From positions 1-34,847 of the IMG/VR virus record IMGVR_UViG_3300010158_000189: a stretch of 34,847 nt of DNA, one strand, 5' to 3'. Under the pieces are notes generated by a model that did no database searches, was not told where the DNA came from, and saw only the letters and a program-made list of their open reading frames with translations. How positions within the stretch are numbered: position 1 is the stretch's first letter; every line of letters starts with the position of its first letter. This document shows, one piece after another, positions 25,038-32,714 of this stretch. Both the position numbers and the translations under genes were made by a program. Origin of the DNA: a virus.

Positions 25038-25471
25038 TACGTCTCCGTGACAGTAAGCTGACCAATTGCAAACTGAGGTTGAATCAAATTAGCTACGGTA
25101 AGTGGAGAACTCAATGCACCTTCATAAAGAACTGTGCCTGCACCACTTGAAGCTGTTCCGATAGCTACGTAAGTAATAGTCGCGCCGGTAGCGCCGCATT
25201 GTGCGAACTGTGCTAGGGCAGCGTTAGACGTAGAACCAGAAGAGGGAATAGCCCAGCCGGAAGTAGTTCTGACTACAGCAAGACGGACATAGTTTGTATA
25301 AGCTGTTTCATTAGTAGTCTGGTTATTGCCAACACCGGGATTAGCAGTATGTAGCGATAGATATAGACTAGTATTAGGTGACGTAGCAGTATTATCCGCA
25401 ATGTTAGCCCAGTTCGTCGCGTTAAAGACTAAGGCTAAGATGGAGTTACAAGTAGCAGTACTTTTTGGCAT
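25037..25471 (-). CDS. conserved virion protein, beta-rich
   Basis: A 144-residue protein with SLYLSLHTANPGVGNNQT and YTNYVRLAVVRTTSGW, a combination common in small structural proteins of phages and prophages, probably decoration or tail-associated. The C-terminal VANLIQPQFAIGQLTVTET is beta-rich. It is coupled by TAATG to the zinc-ribbon gene and follows the 149-residue gene by 8 bases. The family is recognised only as a phage structural type; its location in the virion is not known. Confidence 0.65.
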   Translation of the reverse strand: MPKSTATCNSILALVFNATNWANIADNTATSPNTSLYLSLHTANPGVGNNQTTNETAYTNYVRLAVVRTTSGWAIPSSGSTSNAALAQFAQCGATGATITYVAIGTASSGAGTVLYEGALSSPLTVANLIQPQFAIGQLTVTET

Positions 25472-25479
25472 AGCAGTCC

Positions 25480-25929
25480 TTATTTATAATAGATATTGAC
25501 GATGAATTCAGAGGCACTGACAGAAGTAGTATCATTATCCGCAATACCCCCTGTAAAACAATACCCAATACCATTTGCGAATATCAAACCATTTTCATAA
25601 CTACGGGCAACACCTGCTCCTGAGGCACCTGCTGGGACCATAAGACGGACCATAGGGGTACCTGCACCGGGAGTAGGAGCAGTAGCTGTGTCATAGATCT
25701 TCAGATAACCTATACTTGTAGAGTTATTAAAGATTTCAAGACCATAGATTTGACCACCAGAAGACTTAACTTCTGTTGAATTAGTTGAGTTTGTCATGAC
25801 TTGTGACGAGATACTCAAACCACCTGCTGTAAGTGGAACAAGGCTTGTCCCTAATGTATCACTAGGCCCATTACAGACCATTGTTACATAGGGCTTCACT
25901 AGTCCATTTAAAGCAGGATTAGGGAGCAT
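25480..25929 (-). CDS. virion-associated beta protein
   Basis: A 149-residue protein with IYGLEIFNNSTSIGYLKIYD and GLIFANGIGYCFTGGIADND, a pattern shared by many phage structural proteins of roughly this length. It is predicted to be an all-beta decoration-type fold. It is coupled by TAATG to the acidic 143-residue gene. No catalytic motif; two cysteines (about 19 and 122). Confidence 0.65.
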   Translation of the reverse strand: MLPNPALNGLVKPYVTMVCNGPSDTLGTSLVPLTAGGLSISSQVMTNSTNSTEVKSSGGQIYGLEIFNNSTSIGYLKIYDTATAPTPGAGTPMVRLMVPAGASGAGVARSYENGLIFANGIGYCFTGGIADNDTTSVSASEFIVNIYYK

Positions 25930-26360
25930 TACTTCGCGCCGATTTTATACAGGCGGCTCATTCTATCTGGACGGCCCGGATTATTCCGAGTATTGAGCTT
26001 CTTTGCTCCATCCTTAGGATACTCAGCGCCGACGATATTGTCTTCTGCTTCTTCGTTCTCTTCGTTCTCTTCTTCTTCGTCTTCACCAGACATATAGCAA
26101 ATCTGGAGTTCTACACGACAGTGTGAACCGGACTCTAGATCCTGAGAAGATACCGAAGTAACCTTAGCAAGGGCGTGAAGATGAAGCATGTCACCTATTT
26201 CTAGGTCATTCTCGTCAACACCGATCTTTTCTAGCTCTTTCTCACATAGAGAAATAGACAGGCCGAATGGGTACTTAGGAGTGCCGAGGGACGGAGACAT
26301 AGCCTCCGCCTTCTCGTCATCATCCATAGCCATGTCAACCATAGCTGGGATCTTTTGCAT
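25929..26360 (-). CDS. conserved phage capsid-region protein with acidic tract
   Basis: A 143-residue protein containing PKYPFGLSISLCEKELEKIG and IGDMLHLHALAKVTSVSS followed by HCRVELQICYM, a beta-barrel-like pattern seen in small capsid-region proteins of podoviruses. A strongly acidic run of Glu/Asp/Asn at about 90-107 precedes a basic C-terminus (RNNPGRPDRMSRLYKIGAK). It may stabilise the capsid, or act as a head fiber base; neither is shown. It is coupled by TAATG to its neighbours on both sides. Confidence 0.62.
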   Translation of the reverse strand: MQKIPAMVDMAMDDDEKAEAMSPSLGTPKYPFGLSISLCEKELEKIGVDENDLEIGDMLHLHALAKVTSVSSQDLESGSHCRVELQICYMSGEDEEEENEENEEAEDNIVGAEYPKDGAKKLNTRNNPGRPDRMSRLYKIGAK

Positions 26361-26668
26361 TAGGCAAATACACGATAGTTATATACAGAGGTATCCGAAG
26401 CAGTGCCCTTGATTGTAAAGCCCGTACCAGCGGTAATTGTATCTACAACAGGAGCAGCACCAACAGTACCACCAACGGTCTTCAAAGTTACTGCAATAAC
26501 GGAGTTAGCGGTGATTGCGGCATTAGCAACAGTTACCGGGGTAACACCATTCAACGTAACAGTGCCCATCATCGTATACAAGTCACTTACAAGAGGGGAG
26601 ACTTGACCAGTAGTAAGATTGATATTAGAACGGGGAATTAGTGATTTAATGACAACAGTATCTACCAT
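26360..26668 (-). CDS. small beta-rich virion protein
   Basis: A 102-residue protein of alternating Val, Thr and Gly (TVTLNGVTPVTVANAAITAN and GTGFTIKGTASDTSVYNYRV), typical of phage decoration or fiber-knob proteins. Ends YNYRVFA. There is no catalytic motif or cysteine. It begins 3 bases after the MHxRH-repeat gene, in a run of small late genes. Confidence 0.62.
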   Translation of the reverse strand: MVDTVVIKSLIPRSNINLTTGQVSPLVSDLYTMMGTVTLNGVTPVTVANAAITANSVIAVTLKTVGGTVGAAPVVDTITAGTGFTIKGTASDTSVYNYRVFA

Positions 26669-26671
26669 TGG

Positions 26672-26986
26672 TTATTCCTTTGAATTATTTTCAGTTTTAC
26701 CGATAAGATCTTCGCCAGTCTTGTCCGACCCAGCGTGACGAGAGTGCATTTCTTTCATGTCTTTTTCATGACGAGAGTGCATTCCCTTTTGTTCTTCCTG
26801 ATGACGCTTATGCATCGAACTGCGTTCGTCTTCCTGAGGACTGTTCTTTACTTCACCGTCGTCTTCGGCGGAAGAACCATCTGCACCGGCAGCGGCTTTG
26901 TCTCCACCTTTATTCACAGCAACGTCGCCGTCTTCATTACGCTCAAGCTTAGGGGACTTGTCGTACAACTTTGAATGTTTAGCCAT
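26672..26986 (-). CDS. charged protein with 11-residue MHxRH repeats
   Basis: A 104-residue, very polar protein. The first half is acidic and disordered-looking (GGDKAAAGADGSSAEDDGE). Residues about 58-84 hold three copies of an 11-residue unit, M-H-x-R-H followed by six charged residues (MHKRHQEEQKG, MHSRHEKDMKE, MHSRH). An 11-residue period suits a right-handed coiled coil, and the histidines could bind metal. Phage proteins with this style of repeat are known by sequence but not by function. It sits 2 bases downstream of the 56-residue basic protein. Confidence 0.68.
   Translation of the reverse strand: MAKHSKLYDKSPKLERNEDGDVAVNKGGDKAAAGADGSSAEDDGEVKNSPQEDERSSMHKRHQEEQKGMHSRHEKDMKEMHSRHAGSDKTGEDLIGKTENNSKE
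26736..26815 (-). repeat. 33-nt direct repeat, three copies
   Basis: TGACGAGAGTGCATT occurs at 26736-26750 and again at 26769-26783, and a diverged copy TGACGCTTATGCAT is at 26802-26815, all 33 bases apart. On the coding (minus) strand it encodes the MHxRH units. The first two copies are identical over 15 bases, which suggests recent duplication of one unit. Confidence 0.85.
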
Positions 26987-26988
26987 TA

Positions 26989-27159
26989 TTATTCCTTACC
27001 ATACAATTTGCTACGAATCTCTTTAGCTGAGCGAGATTTCTTTTCTTCTGTTTCAGTAAGCGCCTTAACCTTCTTATCGGCCTTGGCAGCTTTAATTACT
27101 TTCTTCTTCATAGTTCCACCACTGACTTTCATAACATCAATAAGATTAGGGCTTACCAT
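26989..27159 (-). CDS. 56-residue lysine-rich protein
   Basis: A strongly basic 56-residue protein (MVSPNLIDVMKVSGGTMKKK then about twelve more Lys/Arg), ending IRSKLYGKE. ATG 27159 lies 3 bases after the stop of the AT-hook-like gene, and the stop lies 2 bases before the next start, so it fills a clean slot in the operon. An internal Met at residue 17 is a possible second start. Probably binds nucleic acid or acidic virion protein; no family recognised. Confidence 0.62.
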   Translation of the reverse strand: MVSPNLIDVMKVSGGTMKKKVIKAAKADKKVKALTETEEKKSRSAKEIRSKLYGKE

Positions 27160-27162
27160 ATA

Positions 27163-27582
27163 TTAACCGAATTTCTTAGGACGACCGCGTCCACGCTTCT
27201 CGGCTTGACCAAGCAACGGGATGTCATCACGTAATACAGGTGAGATTGATTCTTTGTGCTTCTCGGCACCCATAACAGCCATTTCTTGGCGTTGGATTGC
27301 AGAGGCAAGTTCTAGTGCGCCGTCTAGGGTGCGAGGACGGCCAACATATGGACGACCGGCTTTTTCAGCAGCCTTACGACCTTCATTATCAAGCTTCTCT
27401 AGAAGTTCGCTCATTTTAACCCGAGCAGACTCATTAAGAGGCTCCATTTCGATACACGGATCACCATCGAAGTAGATTTCAGAATTCTCAACGTGGAGAG
27501 TATCGTCATCGCCATAAAAACCAGCTACGTCTAGAACTCGATAAGCAGGGCGTTCTGGACGTTCAAATTTTTCAGTAGTCAT
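27163..27582 (-). CDS. phage protein with C-terminal AT-hook-like motif
   Basis: A 139-residue protein. The N-terminal half (PAYRVLDVAGFYGDDDTLHV and EIYFDGDPCIEMEPLN) looks like small beta strands. A helical middle (SELLEKLDNEGRKAAEKAGR) is followed by the C-terminal KRGRGRPKKFG, which contains the GRP core of an AT-hook that grips the minor groove of AT-rich DNA. It is the first gene after the cUUCGg stem-loop and follows the cement gene. It could bind packaged DNA or be a head component. Function is unproven. Confidence 0.65.
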   Translation of the reverse strand: MTTEKFERPERPAYRVLDVAGFYGDDDTLHVENSEIYFDGDPCIEMEPLNESARVKMSELLEKLDNEGRKAAEKAGRPYVGRPRTLDGALELASAIQRQEMAVMGAEKHKESISPVLRDDIPLLGQAEKRGRGRPKKFG

Positions 27583-27612
27583 AGAATTAATTGATTCCTT
27601 TTAAACCCATCA

Positions 27613-27634
27613 GGGGTGGCCCGAAGACCACCCC
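27613..27634 (-). terminator. 9-bp stem closed by cUUCGg tetraloop
   Basis: On the minus-strand transcript, GGGGUGGUC pairs with GGCCACCCC around a UUCG loop (27613-27634), the exceptionally stable C(UUCG)G tetraloop. It lies 12 bases past the cement gene's stop. What follows is UGAUGGGUUUAAAAGG, without a long U tract, so it is not a classical terminator. It may partly terminate, or protect the 3' end of the capsid and cement message from exonucleases. Confidence 0.75.
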
Positions 27635-27645
27635 GTCAGGACACA

Positions 27646-28173
27646 TTACACTACGATGTAGTTATTGGCGTACTTGCCGAAGGTGGCAATCTGAGCCGGG
27701 TTGACCGCAAGTTCTGCGATAAACGGAGCTGAGAAGGTCGACGCAACGGTATAGGTAAGCTTGTAGAAGCGAGGTAGGACAGTATTCGAATTCAGCGAAG
27801 GTAGCGGAATGTCGATTACAGTGCCAGCAACTAGAGCAGTACCAACAAGGGCAACAGTGGAAACAAGGGTCGTGTACGAGCCCTCAGTGCCAGTGCCGCT
27901 GTCAGGAGCAGTCTTGACGGTGATGGTTACAGTACCAGCACCAGTACCAGCAGTAGGTACAGTTAGAAGGACATGCGGGATAGCAAGTCCGTCACCGGCA
28001 CCATAGTCTTCGCCAACGGCAGTATTAGTTGCTGGGAAGCCATTAATGATCTGGGGCAGAGTGCCTACACCAGCGCCAGTGATATCAACGATTACCGATG
28101 AATCGGCAGTCGTGGTAACAGTCTGGGCAACGCCAACAGTGGTATTAAACGATAGAGATTGGTCTAAAAACAT
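27646..28173 (-). CDS. capsid cement protein, Bbp16-like
   Basis: A 175-residue beta-rich protein directly after the major capsid gene. FLDQSLSFNTTVGVAQTVT at the N-terminus, IPHVLLTVPTAGTG, and PRFYKLTYTVASTFSAPF near the C-terminus match the Bbp16 family of capsid cement proteins known from Bordetella phage BPP-1, which binds the outside of the capsid at its symmetry axes. It starts 21 bases after the capsid gene. The family call rests on both sequence and position. Confidence 0.82.
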   Translation of the reverse strand: MFLDQSLSFNTTVGVAQTVTTTADSSVIVDITGAGVGTLPQIINGFPATNTAVGEDYGAGDGLAIPHVLLTVPTAGTGAGTVTITVKTAPDSGTGTEGSYTTLVSTVALVGTALVAGTVIDIPLPSLNSNTVLPRFYKLTYTVASTFSAPFIAELAVNPAQIATFGKYANNYIVV

Positions 28174-28194
28174 ATGATTTCCTTTCCAGAAACC

Positions 28195-29247
28195 TTAAAC
28201 GATACGGGCTTCTGAGTTCGTCAGAGCATCAACCACGCGGATTGGTACATCACGGAACATCAGGACGGGGTCACCGGCATAGTCCTTGCTGGATAGCAGG
28301 ACGTTACGGTCACGAATCGCCTGAATGTCCATGTACTCACGACCAGTACGGTTTACGTACCAAGCAGGGAGAATACCGGGCACTGGATCATCTGGAGCAT
28401 CGCTCTCGGTGATGCCAGTTAGACGACGAGAAGCAGTAGGTAGACGAACTACCGCACGGCTCATGATCGCAAACAGGTCAGGAGGAGTAGAACCCTGTAG
28501 GCCAGCAGTGGTCGTATCTACGTTAGCGATACGGACGTTATAACGCCAGTCCTTAACACATAGACCAACATTGAACTGGAACAGAGAAGTATAGGCTTCG
28601 AAACGATTACCGTTACCATCATACTGGGGAACGATGTCGCCCTTGTCTTCGTACACTAGACCAGCCTGCGAACCCTTCGGGAAGATGCCGAAGCAAGTAT
28701 GGTCGCCCCAGCCAACTAGCCAGATCGACAGATTGTTCGAACCGGTACCACCAGCGTCAAGGACGTTTACGGCGTTCTTGGCAGTCGAGGTATTAACAGT
28801 GTTGTACAGAGGAGCTAGACCAGTGAACTGAGTCGGGTTCGTGGCTTCGTTCGAATAGAACAGAGCGGAAGCGACCTGCTGGGATAGACCTTCAATGTGG
28901 GCCATGTCTTCCGAATAACGGAACTTGGCTACATTGCCATTCAGGTTCGCAAGAGTCTTGTCGACAATTGAGTATGCCTGAAGCTGACCAACGGAGAACT
29001 GGAACTGAGCAGTTAGTGACTTGCTGGCCTGTACGCCCTGATTAGCTGCGCGCCATGTACCCTGAGGTAGGCCGGTACGGACAGTGACTTTGTGACCAAG
29101 AGGTAGATTGCCTTCCTGCCAGATCATGTCCTTCATTACTTCATTGCACTGCGATAGCAGCTCAGCAACGATAGCAATCGAACCATCCGGGTCGGCCCTA
29201 CGTGCCCAATCAACTAGATTGGGAAATACGTTTTGTGTAAAAACCAT
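28195..29247 (-). CDS. major capsid protein (BPP-1 Bbp17-like)
   Basis: A 350-residue major capsid protein of the HK97 fold, in the BPP-1-like group. Landmarks are FPNLVDWARRADPDGSI (8-24), LPLGHKVTVRTGLPQG, a conserved QLQAYSIVDKTLANLNG, WLVGWGDHTCFGIFPKG and YEDKGDIVPQ, and the C-terminal PVLMFRDVPIRVVDAL. It is the expected size for this group. It follows scaffold by 17 bases and is followed by the cement gene, the BPP-1 order. The strong upstream sigma70 promoter would feed this gene. Confidence 0.92.
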   Translation of the reverse strand: MVFTQNVFPNLVDWARRADPDGSIAIVAELLSQCNEVMKDMIWQEGNLPLGHKVTVRTGLPQGTWRAANQGVQASKSLTAQFQFSVGQLQAYSIVDKTLANLNGNVAKFRYSEDMAHIEGLSQQVASALFYSNEATNPTQFTGLAPLYNTVNTSTAKNAVNVLDAGGTGSNNLSIWLVGWGDHTCFGIFPKGSQAGLVYEDKGDIVPQYDGNGNRFEAYTSLFQFNVGLCVKDWRYNVRIANVDTTTAGLQGSTPPDLFAIMSRAVVRLPTASRRLTGITESDAPDDPVPGILPAWYVNRTGREYMDIQAIRDRNVLLSSKDYAGDPVLMFRDVPIRVVDALTNSEARIV

Positions 29248-29264
29248 GTTATGTCCTTATTGTC

Positions 29265-30077
29265 TTAGCCATATAAGGCTTTGACTTTTGATTTCGGTTG
29301 TGATACAGGCTTAGGAGCAGCGAGAGGACGGCCTTCAGACATGTTCTTACCCGCCGTAGCGAATAGTCTAATAACTGCTAGATTGTTCCCCAGACCCGAA
29401 CTGTCCATCAATGAACGTAGTTCAGCCTGCTGTTCTTTAGTGCCTCCGTGAGTACGAATAAAAGTACTAGCGGCATCGAGTGTCGTTTGTAGACGATTAC
29501 CCCCAAATTCAGGGTCCTTAGTCGTCGCTTCACGCCAATCGGTCTTCTGCTGTTCCCAAGCATTGTTGTAATGCTCAGTTAGCTTTTCTACCGCAGCTTT
29601 TGATTCGCTGATATACAAGTCGACTAGTTTCTGACCAGTTTCTTGGAGCTTGGCATGATCTGCCTTACCCTCAAGTTCTAATGCTGACAAAAGATTAGTC
29701 AACTCACCGACGCGAGTTTCATCAAGGGATACGCCCTCTGGGAAAACAAATGCGTCGTACTTTGGAGGCGGAGCCGGTTCAACGGACTGGCCCCCTTCGT
29801 CTTTAGGAGCTTCAGCTTCTGGAGGTGTTTCACCATCCTTAGAAGCCTTGGCTGATTCTTTTACTTCCGGGGTCTCAAGAGCCTCACCTAGCATACTCGG
29901 CGCAGGGGCCGGTGCGGGGGCTTCTGGAGCGGGAGCCGGACTATCTGGTACTACCGTACCCACTGGATCAGGAGCCGGTGTAGGGGCTTCTGTAGGCGTT
30001 ACAACGGAGATTGGAGCTTCTTGGGCAACAGTTTCGACTGGAGTCACTGGGACTGGGGCGACGGGTTCGTCAGCCAT
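29265..30077 (-). CDS. scaffolding protein
   Basis: A 270-residue acidic protein upstream of the capsid gene. The first 110 residues are a Pro/Ala/Val-rich disordered tract (APEAPAPAPAPSMLGEALE). The rest is helical and charged (ELTNLLSALELEGKADHAKL, KAAVEKLTEHYNNAW), and the end is basic (PVSQPKSKVKALYG), the usual capsid-binding tail of phage scaffolds. No protease motif is visible. The start overlaps the previous stop as TAATG. The identification depends on composition and position. Confidence 0.82.
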   Translation of the reverse strand: MADEPVAPVPVTPVETVAQEAPISVVTPTEAPTPAPDPVGTVVPDSPAPAPEAPAPAPAPSMLGEALETPEVKESAKASKDGETPPEAEAPKDEGGQSVEPAPPPKYDAFVFPEGVSLDETRVGELTNLLSALELEGKADHAKLQETGQKLVDLYISESKAAVEKLTEHYNNAWEQQKTDWREATTKDPEFGGNRLQTTLDAASTFIRTHGGTKEQQAELRSLMDSSGLGNNLAVIRLFATAGKNMSEGRPLAAPKPVSQPKSKVKALYG

Positions 30078-30424
30078 TAGTTAATATTTCCTTTATTTTC
30101 CGTAATCATATTAAGATATTCTTTGGGAGCAGCGATTTGGATATCTTCCATAATCCTGAGTCCGACGTTCTGTTCTCCGCATGAGAAGGCAGTCCGGTGA
30201 GGATCGTCCTTAAAAGGGGTCTGAAAGACTTTACAAAACGTCAGGATATCGTAGAACCATCCCCGACCTTCTGGGTGTTGCATCGCTGCCTGAATGAACT
30301 TAAGGCGATCTGCCCTTTTTCGGGCATACTTCTTACGAGCTTTATTGACTTGCTCTTTATCTGAAGTATCATATGCCTCTTCAGCTTGTTCAGATAATTG
30401 GTTCTCTAGAACCGAATCAGCCAT
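30077..30424 (-). CDS. conserved head-region protein
   Basis: A 115-residue protein with KFIQAAMQHPEGRGWFYDIL, PFKDDPHRTAFSCGEQNVGL and APKEYLNMI, a signature shared by a widespread small phage protein lying between portal and scaffold genes. The N-terminal third is charged helix. Its job is not known to me; head assembly is likely from its position. The start overlaps the 142-residue gene's stop by 8 bases (ATGGCTGA). Confidence 0.72.
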   Translation of the reverse strand: MADSVLENQLSEQAEEAYDTSDKEQVNKARKKYARKRADRLKFIQAAMQHPEGRGWFYDILTFCKVFQTPFKDDPHRTAFSCGEQNVGLRIMEDIQIAAPKEYLNMITENKGNIN

Positions 30425-30845
30425 CGGTCTTGCCTAAGACAGCAGCATTCTTAGCACGTTGGTCAAGGTTAGCGGTAATATCGCTCCAAACCATAGCCTT
30501 ACTAGTAGCAATAGTCCGACCAGTGTCAGCCATTGTATCTAGGTTCTCTTTGATCTTGATCCAGATAGGACCAGCTTGTTCATCAGAGAAATTAGTAATT
30601 CCGTGGGATAGTGTTACGATGCCTTCTAAAATGTCTCGGATATCGAGCCACTTAGGGTTCATCTGAGAGTGGGCCAACTGGTGAGCCGAACCTGCGGCTA
30701 CCTTTAGTCCATCAATAAAGTCTACGAAAAGATTTAACTTCTTATTTCCTGTAACCAAGAGAAACTCTCCGGCTCTGCTTGCAGACTTCTTGAGGCCATC
30801 AATATAGCGATCAAGCATTTCTGCTTCTGTAATAAATAAAGTCAT
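30417..30845 (-). CDS. helical hypothetical protein, first gene after late promoter
   Basis: A 142-residue all-helical protein of unknown function (MLDRYIDGLKKSASRAGEF, WLDIRDILEGIVTLSHGI, GRTIATSKAMVWSDI). It has no cysteines, signal or membrane segment. ATG 30845 is preceded by a strong AAGGAG site in the short leader made by the consensus promoter, so it should be well expressed. Probably an accessory head-assembly protein by position. Confidence 0.68.
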   Translation of the reverse strand: MTLFITEAEMLDRYIDGLKKSASRAGEFLLVTGNKKLNLFVDFIDGLKVAAGSAHQLAHSQMNPKWLDIRDILEGIVTLSHGITNFSDEQAGPIWIKIKENLDTMADTGRTIATSKAMVWSDITANLDQRAKNAAVLGKTDG

Positions 30846-30869
30846 TGTTCTCCTTGTTGTTTATTCAGT

Positions 30870-30898
30870 ATTATAACACACTTAACAGTACATGTCAA
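30870..30898 (-). promoter_or_regulatory. perfect consensus sigma70 promoter
   Basis: On the minus strand TTGACA (30898-30893) and TATAAT (30875-30870) are separated by exactly 17 bases. All 12 bases match the consensus. Predicted transcription starts near 30863, giving a leader of about 18 bases that holds AAGGAG and ends at ATG 30845. It lies in the 57-base gap after the portal gene, the only sizeable gap in this part of the late block. It would drive scaffold, capsid and cement expression by host RNA polymerase. Confidence 0.9.
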
Positions 30899-30902
30899 GT
30901 TA

Positions 30903-32714
30903 TTAAGAGCCACCCATTAATTGAGCAAGGACATCTTGTCCACCGCCAGTATCAATCCCAGATAGAACCTTACCTGCTGGTGCCGCAGCCCCAGCGGCCT
31001 GAGCCATACGCTCTGTACGCTGCATCTGCATCTCTTGCTGCTGCTGCTGTGCCTTCTGATTCCTGATACCTGCAACTTCATCCTCTCCACGTAGGATCTT
31101 CTGAGGATTACCTAGTAATTCATTATATTCACGGACAACGGCATCGGTATCAATGTTATCCATTGCAGTTGGTACCAGAGGAGCCATAGCGCCTACGATT
31201 TGGATCAGACGTTCAATACCACCAGTAGCGGCACCCTTTTGAGCCAGTGCAAGCATCGAGACGAACTCGACGTCTAGTGGAACGCCCTTAAGGCTGTCTG
31301 GGGGCTCGTCAATGAGACCCTTACGCTTAAGGATACTATAGATCCTCTTAAGCTTAGGCTTCAGTGACTCAGCAATAAGACTTTCAATAACCGGACCAAG
31401 GACTTGTAACTTCTCTTGTAGTTTCTGAGCTACTTCATATGCCGTCATACGCTCAGGAGTATTAGCTGAGTTCTCTAGCATCAAGAAGAGGTCGTTGAAG
31501 AAGCCCTTCTGAATCCTTTGTTCAATAATCTGGATATTCTGCGACATCGCAGCAATTTCAGGGTTGACCTGATAAATCGGACGGATACCGCCATTCCTTA
31601 CATCTGAGACGTAAGTAAGGTTACCCGGAAGGGTACTACTTGGCTTATTCTTAAGCTCCATAGAACCGATCAGTGGTGGACGGACAAGCTTCTCAACAGC
31701 CTCGGCTAGACGACGAGTCATGACCTGTAGCTGCATGATGTCCGGGAGGACGTCCATACCGACAGAACGGCCATACGCATCATTGCTCTGAGTCGACCAA
31801 CGAGAAGCAGTAAATGGCTGGTCTACGAAACCACGAAGAGACAATGGAGATCCGGCATTGCTGCCAAAGACCCAATACGCTTCTCTCCAAGCGAAGTTAC
31901 CCGGAATCTTTCCAAAGCCTGTGACTTCAAAGTTAGGCTCAATCGCATGGGCAACCATACGTTCGACTTCTAAATTATTACCCTTTTCGGCCCAGAGCTT
32001 CTGAATATCAACTGGACACTTATCGACACCAAAGAAGCCAACCATTTGAGATACGGTCATGACGAATAATCGATACAGACCATCGACACGCCCAGTAGAG
32101 CTATTGCTTAGGAAGTACTCGCCAACAGTAGGATTGTAGCACCTGATGATATCCTTATCATCTTCGTAAATAATGTTAGGAGCAGTGCCAAAGGCAGAGA
32201 TGTCTTCACACTCGACGGCAAAGGCATTATAGAAGTTACTGCCAGCAATGACGTTATACATCCGGTCTTCGGTCTCATCGAGCCACTGACGGGCTTCTGA
32301 GTCTAAGACTAGCTTCTTAATACCCGGAATGATCTTGAACCATGGACGGCTAGGCGAGGCAAGACCAGACATAAGTCCAGACGAGCAAATACGAAGGGCG
32401 TACGTACCAGTAGGGTCGGCGATACTACCGTTAAGTTCACGACCACGGGTCATGTTATTTGGAGTAGGCATGCCACCAGTACTCTGGGTCAGCCAAATAC
32501 TTCTACGTGGCAGAAGGAACTGAGCTATGTCGGCCCAGTTTTGTGTCCACCAAGATTGTCTCCAGTTCCTAAGAGATACCAATCGGGTCTCCAAAGAGCT
32601 ACGGAGCGGCTGCCATTTAGGGTCGATATCTGGAGGAGATACTTCAGAAGTCTCCATAGATAGTAACGATGGACTGGCTTTTTCATAATGAGCCTTATTG
32701 AAATCCTTAGCCAT
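30903..32714 (-). CDS. portal (head-tail connector) protein
   Basis: A 603-residue portal protein of the podoviral head-to-tail connector family (PF12236 type). Landmarks are RRSIWLTQSTGGMPTPNN near residues 70-88, GTYALRICSSGLMSGLASPS, SRPWFKIIPG, AFGTAPNIIYEDD, NSSTGRVDGLYRLF, and PPLIGSMELKNKPSSTLPG later. The C-terminal portion (KAQQQQQEMQMQRTERMAQA) is Gln-rich helix, the barrel or tail extension. A dodecameric ring of it would anchor the tail and be the packaging channel. It is coupled to the 74-residue gene by TAATG, and followed by the late promoter. Confidence 0.92.
   Translation of the reverse strand: MAKDFNKAHYEKASPSLLSMETSEVSPPDIDPKWQPLRSSLETRLVSLRNWRQSWWTQNWADIAQFLLPRRSIWLTQSTGGMPTPNNMTRGRELNGSIADPTGTYALRICSSGLMSGLASPSRPWFKIIPGIKKLVLDSEARQWLDETEDRMYNVIAGSNFYNAFAVECEDISAFGTAPNIIYEDDKDIIRCYNPTVGEYFLSNSSTGRVDGLYRLFVMTVSQMVGFFGVDKCPVDIQKLWAEKGNNLEVERMVAHAIEPNFEVTGFGKIPGNFAWREAYWVFGSNAGSPLSLRGFVDQPFTASRWSTQSNDAYGRSVGMDVLPDIMQLQVMTRRLAEAVEKLVRPPLIGSMELKNKPSSTLPGNLTYVSDVRNGGIRPIYQVNPEIAAMSQNIQIIEQRIQKGFFNDLFLMLENSANTPERMTAYEVAQKLQEKLQVLGPVIESLIAESLKPKLKRIYSILKRKGLIDEPPDSLKGVPLDVEFVSMLALAQKGAATGGIERLIQIVGAMAPLVPTAMDNIDTDAVVREYNELLGNPQKILRGEDEVAGIRNQKAQQQQQEMQMQRTERMAQAAGAAAPAGKVLSGIDTGGGQDVLAQLMGGS

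Noticed and set aside
28848-28862. GTTCGAAT, like a tRNA T-loop
   Set aside because: It lies in the major capsid coding sequence, and no acceptor stem, anticodon arm or D-arm could be fitted around it.
30077-30845. Programmed frameshift between the 142- and 115-residue genes
   Set aside because: They overlap by only 8 bases with an ordinary ATG in the overlap and no slippery heptamer; simple coupling explains it.
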